Assembly: GCA_964346275.1 (NCBI GenBank)
Contig: CAYFUR010000129.1
Span: forward strand, 1-9,717
DNA from: CAYFUR01 sp964346275
GTDB taxonomy: Bacteria > Sumerlaeota > Sumerlaeia > SLMS01
DNA length: 9,717 nucleotides
Reading direction: 5' to 3'
The translations under genes were made by a program, and so were the position numbers. Positions within the stretch are counted from its first letter, which is position 1, and the number at the start of each line of letters is the position of its first letter. Shown in pieces: positions 1 to 6,600 of this stretch. Below the pieces are notes generated by a model. The model did not search any database, was not told the DNA's origin, and saw only the letters and a program-made list of their open reading frames with translations.

Positions 1-29
1 GCATCATCATCCTCATATTTGTTTTCCAT
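1..29 (-). CDS. Start of an unidentified gene, cut by the window edge
   Basis: An ATG lies at 29-27 on the minus strand. It is preceded by a GAGGA ribosome binding site (39-43) at a 9-base spacing, and that site overlaps the TGA stop of the DUF2442 gene. Only the first residues are visible (M-E-N-K-Y-E-D-D-D, acidic), so no family can be assigned. The arrangement suggests a fourth gene translationally coupled to yifB, DUF4160 and DUF2442. With nine full codons this could be chance; the well-spaced binding site is the main support. Confidence 0.35.
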
Positions 30-41
30 TTGTCGCATTCC

Positions 42-425
42 TCATGCGCTCTCCCGCTTCATGCGGAGGTACTCCCGGAGAGCCTCGTTCACCTGCTCTT
101 CCGATTGAAACCGGGGCGCCAGGTCCTGATCGAGGGCGATGTATTCGACGCTGGCTTGCCGCCGCCGATATTCCCCACTTCCCGCGGCCGGCCATCCATT
201 TAAAAAGCCTTCAAGGCTGAGATCTTCGTCGATCTCCGGCCAATGAACTCCTTCGCCCTGGCCCAACAAACGCCAGTTTGCCCGTTGCGATTGTGTGGCC
301 TTCTGGAGGGTGGGATACCACTCCAACGGAAATGAAAGGAGGCGCCCATCGCTCAAAGCAACCTTCAGCTTATCCTCCGAGAAGGACAGGTGCTCAATGC
401 GCAGTTCAGGACCTGAAGAATTCAT
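42..425 (-). CDS. DUF2442 family protein with C-terminal extension
   Basis: Product of 127 residues. The first ~80 residues fit DUF2442: a strand-rich stretch with 'VALSDGRLLSFPLEW', then 'GVHWPEIDEDLSLEGFLNG', which matches the family's usual ending (H-W-P-x-I/L-D-E-D-x-S-x-E-G). About 45 further residues follow, ending in a helical segment 'QVNEALREYLRMKRES' that recalls the end of ribbon-helix-helix antitoxins; that likeness is inference. The ATG at 425 is chosen because AGGAG lies 7 bases upstream (433-437); longer upstream starts would read through the preceding gene. It overlaps the end of the DUF4160 gene by 20 bases, so the two are probably translationally coupled. DUF2442 and DUF4160 genes are often neighbours and have been treated as a toxin-antitoxin-like pair, with DUF2442 the likelier antitoxin. 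No biochemical role is established here. Confidence 0.85.
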   Translation of the reverse strand: MNSSGPELRIEHLSFSEDKLKVALSDGRLLSFPLEWYPTLQKATQSQRANWRLLGQGEGVHWPEIDEDLSLEGFLNGWPAAGSGEYRRRQASVEYIALDQDLAPRFQSEEQVNEALREYLRMKRESA

Positions 426-642
426 CCCATTTCTCCTGCATTTCATGTCGGTGCTCACGCACGATGCGCACCGCTTCGGCAAGCTGATGTTCCGAAAAAC
501 CTCCGCTACGCGCAACAGTAACAGTTCGAAGCCATATCTTTGCAATTCCTCCATCGTCTTCCACATGAACATGAGGCGGCTCGAATCCGTCCGCAGAATA
601 GAAGAAAAAGCGCATGGAGCCAGCGCGAAGAATTGTAGGCAA
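406..642 (-). CDS. DUF4160 family protein
   Basis: Product of 78 residues with the DUF4160 signature: M-P-T-I at the start, 'MRFFFYSADGFEPPHVHVED' (arginine, aromatic run, then P-P-H-V-H-V), and 'AKIWL'. The C-terminal half is a helix ('EHQLAEAVRIVREHRHEMQEKWDEFF') typical of the family, and full length fits its usual ~80-90 residues. The start codon is TTG at 642-640. It is chosen because the family begins M-P-T-I and a GGGAGG site sits 9 bases upstream, inside the last codons of yifB. The gene starts 5 bases after the yifB stop and overlaps the DUF2442 start, so all three are probably one transcript. The conserved P-P-H-V-H-V histidines could form a catalytic or metal site, but the family has no settled activity. 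The toxin-like role is inferred from its pairing with DUF2442. Confidence 0.88.
   Translation of the reverse strand: MPTILRAGSMRFFFYSADGFEPPHVHVEDDGGIAKIWLRTVTVARSGGFSEHQLAEAVRIVREHRHEMQEKWDEFFRS
433..437 (-). promoter_or_regulatory. Ribosome binding site for DUF2442 gene
   Basis: Minus-strand AGGAG, 7 bases before the ATG at 425 and inside the coding end of the DUF4160 gene. It fixes the DUF2442 start and implies coupled translation. Confidence 0.75.
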
Positions 643-647
643 TGAGT

Positions 648-2186
648 TTATCCTCCCAACCGATCCAGGCTCCGATAGGTCACGGCCTCGCTGACGTGTT
701 CGGCGGTGATTTCCTCGGACCCGGAGAGGTCCGCCAGCGTCCGGGCGGCCTTGCGGATACGGTCGTAGGCGCGGGCGGAGAGGCCCAGGCTCTTCATCGC
801 CGCCTCGAGCATTTGCTGGGCCGGGCCCGTCAGGTGGCAGAAGTGGTTCAGCTCGCGCGCGGACATGTGGGCGTTGCTGAAGATTCCGGGGAGCGAGGCA
901 AAGCGGGCGGCCTGGCGTTCCCGCGCCGCCAGGACACGGTCGAGCACGGCGGCGCTGTCCTCCGTGGCCTGGCGGTGGCGCAGCTCTTCCAGCTTCACGG
1001 CGGGCACCTCCACGTGGAGGTCGATGCGATCGAGCAGCGGCCCGCTGATTTTCGAGAGATAGCGCTGGATTTGCTGCTGGGTGTTCATGCCGCGGCTCTG
1101 CGCCGTTTCCGAATCAAAGCCGCTCGGCGTGGGATTCATCGCCGCGACAAGAAGAAAGCGGGCGGGGAATTCGGCGGAATGCGCCGCCCGGCTGACCAAA
1201 ACTTTTCCATCTTCCAGGGGCTGCCTCAACACCTCGAGGACATTGCGCGAAAACTCGGGCAACTCGTCGAGAAACAGCACGCCGTGATGGGCCAGAGACA
1301 CCTCGCCGGGGCGGGGAATTGTGCCACCGCCGATGAGTGCCGCGCTCGAGGCCGTGTGGTGCGGCGCGCGAAAGGGCCGGTCGGCCAACAGGCCGCGCCC
1401 GCCATTGAGCATTCCGGCGATGCTGTGGATCTTGGATGCCTCGACGCGTTCGTCAAAAGTCAACGGCGGCAAAATCGAGGGGATCCGCCGCGCCAGCATC
1501 GTTTTGCCGCTTCCCGGCGGACCGACGAAAATGAGATTATGCCCGCCGGCGGCGGCGATTTCCAGGGCCCGCTTGGCCCCTTCCTGGCCTTTCACATCGC
1601 CGAGGTCCAGCGCCGCTTCGTGTCCGGCGTTCTCCACCAGGCCGGGCTGGGCCGGCATGAGATCCACATTGCCATCAAGGAATTCCGCCGCGTCGCGCAG
1701 CGTCTGCACCGGATAGACATTGATGCCCTCGACATGGGCGGCTTCCGGGGCGTTTTGCTCGGGCAGCAGGATGCCGTCGAGGCCCTGCTCGCGCGCTCCG
1801 ATCGCCAGGGGGAGGGCGCCCGCCATGGGGCGGACAACGCCCTCGAGGGTCAGCTCGCCCGCCGCGGCGATTTGCGGACGCCGGTTTTCCACGCGCCCCG
1901 TAGCCATCAGCGTCGCGAGGGCCATGGGCAGATCGAGGTGCGAGCCTTCCTTGCGCACGTCTGCGGGAGCGAGGTTCACGACAACGCGGCGCTGGCTGAT
2001 GGCGAGGCCGGAGTTCTTGAGCGCGCCGCGCACGCGTTCGCGGGCCTCGCGCACGGCCATATCCCCCAGGCCGACAATGTTCCACGAGGCCTGCTTGGCG
2101 TCGCGCACCTCCACGACGTCGACCTCGACAGTGACGGGAAAGGCGTTGATCCCCAGGATGGCAAAGCTGGTGAGTTTGGCGAGCAT
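648..2186 (-). CDS. yifB: YifB/ComM family Mg-chelatase-like AAA+ ATPase
   Basis: Product of 512 residues, the family's usual length. Residues 1-~170 form the N-terminal ChlI/S5-like domain ('LAKLTSFAILGINAFPV', 'WNIVGLGDMAVREARERVR', 'VNLAPADVRKEGSHLDLPMA'). The AAA+ core follows: 'DVKGQEGAKRALEIAAAGGH', Walker A G-P-P-G-S-G-K-T at about 222-229, 'RPFRAPHHTAS', and Walker B 'GVLFLDELPEF' near 302-312. 'ISGPLLDRIDLHVEVP' comes next, then a helical C-terminal domain ending 'AEHVSEAVTYRSLDR'. The E. coli-type homologue ComM is a hexameric helicase that extends branch migration during uptake of transforming DNA; that role is known for the family, not shown here. The usual P-C-P-C-G...C-x-C segment reads N-P-T-P-S-G-F with no cysteines. 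The ATG at 2186 is preferred because family members begin M-L-A-K; a GTG two codons earlier (2192) is possible, and no clear ribosome binding site is seen for either. It leads a compact run with the DUF4160/DUF2442 genes. Confidence 0.95.
   Translation of the reverse strand: MLAKLTSFAILGINAFPVTVEVDVVEVRDAKQASWNIVGLGDMAVREARERVRGALKNSGLAISQRRVVVNLAPADVRKEGSHLDLPMALATLMATGRVENRRPQIAAAGELTLEGVVRPMAGALPLAIGAREQGLDGILLPEQNAPEAAHVEGINVYPVQTLRDAAEFLDGNVDLMPAQPGLVENAGHEAALDLGDVKGQEGAKRALEIAAAGGHNLIFVGPPGSGKTMLARRIPSILPPLTFDERVEASKIHSIAGMLNGGRGLLADRPFRAPHHTASSAALIGGGTIPRPGEVSLAHHGVLFLDELPEFSRNVLEVLRQPLEDGKVLVSRAAHSAEFPARFLLVAAMNPTPSGFDSETAQSRGMNTQQQIQRYLSKISGPLLDRIDLHVEVPAVKLEELRHRQATEDSAAVLDRVLAARERQAARFASLPGIFSNAHMSARELNHFCHLTGPAQQMLEAAMKSLGLSARAYDRIRKAARTLADLSGSEEITAEHVSEAVTYRSLDRLGG
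652..657 (-). promoter_or_regulatory. Ribosome binding site for the TTG start of DUF4160 gene
   Basis: Minus-strand GGGAGG, formed by the last codons of yifB (Leu-Gly-Gly-stop), 9 bases before the TTG at 642. It supports a rare TTG start and translational coupling to yifB. Confidence 0.75.
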
Positions 2187-2247
2187 GATCACCGATTGAG
2201 CCGAGGCGAAAAGAGCGGGGCAAGCGAAAGAAAGGCGAATTGGAGCG

Positions 2248-2281
2248 AAAAAGCCCCGGCCATCCCTGGCCCGAAGGCTTT
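2248..2281 (-). terminator. Rho-independent terminator after the RdgC-like pair
   Basis: On the minus strand AAAGCC pairs with GGCTTT and an inner GGCC pairs with GGCC around a six-base loop. A two-base bulge and one mismatch lie between the two stem parts, and five Ts follow. It sits 20 bases past the stop of the C-terminal RdgC-like gene and before yifB, so it probably separates two transcription units. The imperfect stem lowers certainty. Confidence 0.6.
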
Positions 2282-2300
2282 CTCAGCGAGCCCCTCGAAA

Positions 2301-2813
2301 TCACGAGCGCCCCGCGCGCTGCCAGCGGTCCAGCTCGTTCTTCCACGCCTCGCGGTCGAGGCGAAGGGCGAGAAAGGTCTCGAACATTTCGTCGAGGAGA
2401 TGCTGGAGGCGCATGAGGCTTTCCACGCGCAGGCGCAGGTATTCATCGCGGTGGGAGATCTTCGGCACGGGCAGCTTGACGGATTTCAGATCGAAGGTTT
2501 CCGCCTCGAGGGTGAACGCCCAGATGTCCTCCATGGCGTTGAAGAGCAGGCGGGCCCGGGCGAGGCGCTTGCCCTGGCGCAGGGCGCTGGTGACCTCGGG
2601 GGCGCTGGCGGCTTCCTCCCCCGCGAGGGTGACTTTCTTCGCTTCGCCGCCCTCGCCGGTGAAAAGGAGCGGCCCCTGGATGTCGACCTTGAGGCTGGGC
2701 TCGGAGGTAATCTGGGGCACTTCGTCGTCGAGCACCCGCACCAGCAGCCAGGTGAGAAAATCGGGACCCAGCGAGGCGTAGCGCTGGAAGGCTTCCATCG
2801 GGGCGAGTTCCAT
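2301..2813 (-). CDS. RdgC-like protein, C-terminal half
   Basis: Product of 170 residues. The start 'MEAFQRYASLGPDFLTWLL' corresponds to the region of long RdgC homologues where a 'LG.EFL.WLW' segment opens the second half. A strand region with a Gly-Pro-Leu-Leu-Phe turn follows, then 'EVTSALRQGKRLARARLLF', comparable with E. coli RdgC's 'ITNHIEAGKVVTKLAL', a short strand pair, 'LPVPKIS', and a long C-terminal helix. RdgC is a ring-shaped double-stranded DNA-binding protein that limits RecA function; N- and C-terminal parts normally lie on one chain. Here the reading frame starts 76 bases after the stop of the N-terminal half, in another frame, with its own ATG and a weak AAAGGA site about 16 bases upstream. 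An in-frame TAG at 2855-2853 rules out a longer start. The homology is by eye and moderately certain; whether the half is functional is unknown. Confidence 0.7.
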   Translation of the reverse strand: MELAPMEAFQRYASLGPDFLTWLLVRVLDDEVPQITSEPSLKVDIQGPLLFTGEGGEAKKVTLAGEEAASAPEVTSALRQGKRLARARLLFNAMEDIWAFTLEAETFDLKSVKLPVPKISHRDEYLRLRVESLMRLQHLLDEMFETFLALRLDREAWKNELDRWQRAGRS

Positions 2814-2863
2814 GGTGGGGCGGTCCGGTTCCTTTCTTTTCAGATCAGGCGTCTATACGGGGC

Positions 2864-2884
2864 GAGGGTCGAGGATCGAGGGTC
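2864..2884. repeat. Tandem heptamer repeat (GAGGRTC x3)
   Basis: Three head-to-tail 7-base units read GAGGGTC, GAGGATC, GAGGGTC on the plus strand, in the 76-base gap between the two RdgC-like halves. Short tandem heptamers are known as dispersed repeats in some bacteria such as cyanobacteria. This one lies exactly at the split point of the RdgC homologue and may mark how the gene was broken. Confidence 0.7.
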
Positions 2885-2889
2885 GGAAC

Positions 2890-3513
2890 TCAGGATTCTT
2901 CGTCGCCGCCTTCGACGGCGCTGGCGAGGTGGAATTCGTCTTCCAGGCCCTGGGTTTCGATATACTCGGCGCCGAGAAGCGCGGGGAATGTGACGCGCAT
3001 CTTGAGGTCGAAGGTGGCTTCAAACAGCTCCTGGATGCGCTCGCAAAGCGCGTTGGACGTGGCGCCCATGAGCACAAGGTTGCTGTTCATGTCCCAGACC
3101 AGTTCGGCAAAGCTGCTTTGCGGCGATGTTTCCTTGAGCATTTCGATGGTGAGTTGCTCTTCGAGGGCGAGGCGCTGCTGGCGGCTGAGTTTCTGAATGC
3201 CGCGTTCTTTCTTCGTTTCCTCGAAGAGTTCCTCGCGGCGGGCGCGAAAAAGCACTTGGGAGAAATTCTTCCGGTCGCGGCGAATGCCAAGGAGCATGTG
3301 GGGGCCATCGACCACGTCGTCGTAGGTGAAGTCTTCCTGGAGCAGGCGGCGGGGGTTGACCCAGCCGAAGCTTTCCTTTTCGCCGCGGCTGTCGTCGATG
3401 GGGCGCCAGGAATAGCGCCGCATGGCCAGCGTGGCGGTCTGGGGGAGGGTCTCGGGGATGTCCTCGAGGACGAGATAGCGTCGAACGCTGAGCGCGCCGG
3501 AAAGAAACGGCAT
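2890..3513 (-). CDS. RdgC-like protein, N-terminal half
   Basis: Product of 207 residues. It opens 'MPFLSGALSVRRYLV' (strand), and residues 49-54 'FGWVNP' match the conserved 'GWVPP' of RdgC. 'GPHMLLGIRRDRKNFSQVLF' parallels the RdgC strand before the basic helix, and a charged helix at about 90-128 ('EETKKERGIQKLSRQQRLAL') parallels E. coli RdgC's Lys/Glu-rich helix. 'FAELVWDMNSNLVLMGATS' parallels 'QTMMWIDTVNGLIMVDCAS', and 'ALCERIQELFEATFDL' ends the fold. The tail 'ASAVEGGDEES' is acidic and likely flexible. RdgC binds double-stranded DNA as a ring and restrains RecA-mediated exchange. ATG at 3513 is preferred; a TTG at 3525 is also in frame, and the binding site (AAGG, 12 bases before the ATG) is weak. 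It probably forms one transcript with the C-terminal half downstream and begins after the promoter-like element at 3572-3601. Confidence 0.75.
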   Translation of the reverse strand: MPFLSGALSVRRYLVLEDIPETLPQTATLAMRRYSWRPIDDSRGEKESFGWVNPRRLLQEDFTYDDVVDGPHMLLGIRRDRKNFSQVLFRARREELFEETKKERGIQKLSRQQRLALEEQLTIEMLKETSPQSSFAELVWDMNSNLVLMGATSNALCERIQELFEATFDLKMRVTFPALLGAEYIETQGLEDEFHLASAVEGGDEES

Positions 3514-3571
3514 CGGAACGGGCAACCTTGTGGAAAACTGGAGTCGGCGTTGCCGCCGGACAGAGGCGTTT

Positions 3572-3601
3572 ACTTAGGCCATCGGCGGGGCGATGCGTCA
3601 A
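3572..3601 (-). promoter_or_regulatory. Possible sigma-70 promoter for the RdgC-like pair
   Basis: On the minus strand a TTGACG -35 hexamer (3596-3601) is followed after 18 bases by CTAAGT (3572-3577); TAAGTA at a 19-base spacing is the alternative. The -35 is good and the -10 poor. It lies about 60 bases upstream of the ATG at 3513 and just past the terminator of the propeller gene, which is where a promoter is needed. Confidence 0.4.
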
Positions 3602-3617
3602 GGGACGTTCGCGGTCG

Positions 3618-3645
3618 AAAAAAAGCCCCGGCGCGGGGCCGGGGC
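3618..3645 (-). terminator. Strong Rho-independent terminator of the propeller gene
   Basis: On the minus strand a perfect 8-base-pair stem, GCCCCGGC with GCCGGGGC, encloses a five-base loop and is followed by seven Ts. It starts 33 bases past the stop codon at 3679 and separates this transcript from the RdgC-like genes. Confidence 0.92.
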
Positions 3646-3678
3646 GGGTGGTGGTTTTCGGGTTGGCCGCGCGCGGCG

Positions 3679-6600
3679 CTACGGCGCGGGGATGGGGTAT
3701 TCGGTCAGCTCGACGGAGCGGAGGATGAGCTCCAGGCCGGGGTCGTCGGGCGTGTCGCCGCCGCCCACGAACAGGTAGTCGAAGGAGAGATAGATCTCTC
3801 TTCCGTCAATGCCCTCGGGCGTGATGAACCACTGGTCGTAGACTTTGTCCTCGGAGGCCGTCGGCAGATCGACGCTGCCGTTGACGGATTCCAGGTGGGT
3901 AACGGTAGCGAGGTTGAGGGACGATTCGTTCACCCGCAGGCGGAAGCCCGGCAGCGTGGATTTGGTCTCGGCGGTGGCATCGCTGCCAACGGTCCAGCGG
4001 GCGCGATAGACACGCGCGCCGGGGAAGGTGAATTCTGTCTCGGCTGTCCAGAAGCCGAAATGGAGGCTTTCCTGGCGCTGGCCGTCCGCCTGGCCGCGGA
4101 TCAGGAGGCCTTCGCCGGTGTCGGTGAATTCGCCGGGGGGATTCAGAGCACCGGATTGGTCGAAATCGGAAACCCAGCCCAACTCGTCCGCGGAGTTCTC
4201 CGTGAAATCGTGGCTGAGGATTTCCGTTCCGTCGGAGACCCAGCCGGTTCCCTCGTGTTTGACGGAAACAAATCCGACGGAAAGCGTGGCGTTGGCGGCG
4301 TCCATGGGATCGACGTTGAGCACGTCGAAATCGATGCGCATGTTTTCGGATCCCTCGGGCAGTTGGAAAAGGGATGTATAGACCCTGGGGGCCGTGGGCG
4401 GCGCGTGCCAGCCGTCTCCCGCCGAAGTGACAACGGTGAGATCAGTTCGCTGGAAATCCTCACTGGAAAAACGGAGGCGGATGATCGGCGTGTCGCGCTG
4501 GCTGACATTTGATTGAACTTCCACGTCGTAGCGATAGAGCGATGCGTCGCCTGTCTCCCCGGCGATCCAATGCTCCTCGACGGGCTGGTTCAGGGCGATG
4601 AGCGGCGATTCCCAATAACCAAATACGCCGAAGTTGCTCGCCACCATGGTGTCGAGGCCGCCGTCGGCGGTATTATAGGCGCCGTCTATATCCGCCGGGT
4701 CCATGCTGATGTCGTCATGAAATTCCCATCCCTGTTCGTCATCGGGAAAATCGAAGATGGCCCATCCCCAGGGCGGCGTGGGAGTGGGCGTCACCGTCGG
4801 CGTAGGCGTGGCCGTGCCGGTTGGGCTTGGTGTTGGCGTGCCGGTGGGTGACGGCGTGGGGGTCGGTGTCGCATCCGTGTCGTAAGCGGAATAAATACCC
4901 GTGGATGCTTGCGAATCACCAGCTTTGAAGGCATGGATATCGCCGGTGGGATTCAGGACAAACGTCGAGACCGTGCCCTGGAGGCCCGGCGCGGCATTTA
5001 CCTGGCGGGCGGTGCCGCCGGTTGCGGAGTTTGTATAGAGGTCGAAGCCNNNNNNNNNNNNNNNNNNNNNNNNNNNNNNNNNNNNNNNNNNNNNNNNNNN
5101 NNNNNNNNNNNNNNNNNNNNNNNNNNNNNNNNNNNNNNNNNNNNNNNNNATCCTGGTCCGCGCGATAGACAATGCGGCTTCCATCATTTGTAAACTCGAA
5201 CTCATTCACAAACATATCTGGCTGGCCCTCATCAGTCAGCAAGACGCTTTCGCCTCCCGTGATGGGAACGCTCCAGAGCCGGCGCGGAATTTCAAAACTT
5301 CCCGCGCGATAGACAACCTGGCCGCCGGCCGGGTTGATCTTGAAATCGTGGACTCCGCCGATCCCGGCGGGGTCGGCGCTGAGGACGATCGGGCCGCCCT
5401 GGCGCGCACCGGTTCCAGGAATGGGTGCGGCGTAGAGCCGGATACTGTCGCTGCCATCCTGATTATAATCGGAGAGATAGACAGCGGTGGTGCCGTCGGG
5501 CGAGATGGCAAACCCGGGGAAGACTTCCGAGTTTTCCGACAGTTCGCCGCTGATGAGCACGGGCGAGCTGGAGTCATCGGCGGGGGCGGCCCCGAGTTCG
5601 AATTTGCCCGCCGTGGAGGGATCGTCGGCGCGAAAGACGATCGTCTCGCTGTCCGGCGTGAAAGAGAATTCCGTTAATCCGTTGGAATACCACGAAAGAC
5701 CGGGACAATCCCGTGCGCTCGCAATCTCCCGCAAGCTCTCCACCTGCAAGACATCGGCTGTATAGAGTGTATCGTCGATGAGAAGCCCGACGGTTGTGCC
5801 ATTGGGCGCAAATTCCAGTTTTGTGATCCCGCCCGGGCTGTGGCCGTAAGGCAATTCGCCAAGCACCTGGCGCCAGGATGGATGGTCGAGCCGGAAGGCC
5901 GTGATCTGGTATTGGTAACGCTGGTCCATGCCGGCCTCCGGGTCATGGTCGAATTCCAGCGCCACGCCCCAGTTCGTATCGGCAGACGCGGTATAGAGGA
6001 GAACCTGCTCCTTATCGCCGGTGCGCCGGAAGGGGTGAGGCGCACGGTCCAGCCGATCGGAATAGATTTCCGAATCGCGATAGAGATAGCCGCCGCTCCG
6101 GTCGTCCACCAGGTATTGTGATTTCCAGAGCAGGTGATTTCCGGCCAGCAGGAAGTCCTCGACGGTGCGCGGGACGCGGAGTGTGCCGTTGAGCCGTTCC
6201 GGCGTTCCGCCCGTTGCGGGAACCTGAAACAGTTCAAAAGAGGCGGGGTCCCGATAGTTTGCGATGAAGAAAACTGTCTCTCCGTCGTGGCTGAGCCGGT
6301 AGTCCAGGAATTCGCCGTTTTCAGGGGTCTGCGCCACTGTTGTTTCCGGTCCGCCGCTGCCGGAAACGACAGTGAGGCCATTCCTCCCCCAGTAGAGGGC
6401 GCGATCGGCCTCGGCGTTATAGTGGAACGGCTGCGAACCGGTCGCCGCCAGATTGACGGCTTCGGACCCGTCAACGGGCACACGATCGAGCAGGTGCCCG
6501 TTGTTTTCGTATTGAACGAGCAGGTCCGTGCTGTTGGGGCGGAAGACGAAGGCGGTGATTTCCAGGACGTCATCGGGAAGGGCCAGCTCCACTCGTCCTT

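Noticed and set aside
13..195. Minus-strand ORF of 60 codons overlapping the DUF2442 end
   Set aside because: It overlaps DUF2442 in another frame, is Arg/Gly-rich with no domain, and has no binding site of its own.
426..572. Longer start for the DUF2442 gene at 572
   Set aside because: It would overlap most of DUF4160 in another frame; the family begins near the ATG at 425, which has AGGAG at 7 bases.
642..2993. Long plus-strand open frame (783 codons) opposite yifB and the RdgC-like genes
   Set aside because: It is antisense to clearly recognised coding sequence. Its product is His/Arg/Gly-rich low-similarity text without domains, as expected of a GC-rich shadow frame.
2812..4512. Plus-strand open frame (566 codons) opposite the RdgC-like gene and the propeller gene tail
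   Set aside because: It crosses a strong minus-strand terminator and two real genes, and shows no signal peptide, domain or ribosome binding site support.
4916..5049. Out-of-frame continuation of the propeller ORF past the N block
   Set aside because: The residues there do not resemble a propeller repeat, while the other frame gives the expected repeat and linker. The apparent overlap is an artefact of the 100-N placeholder.
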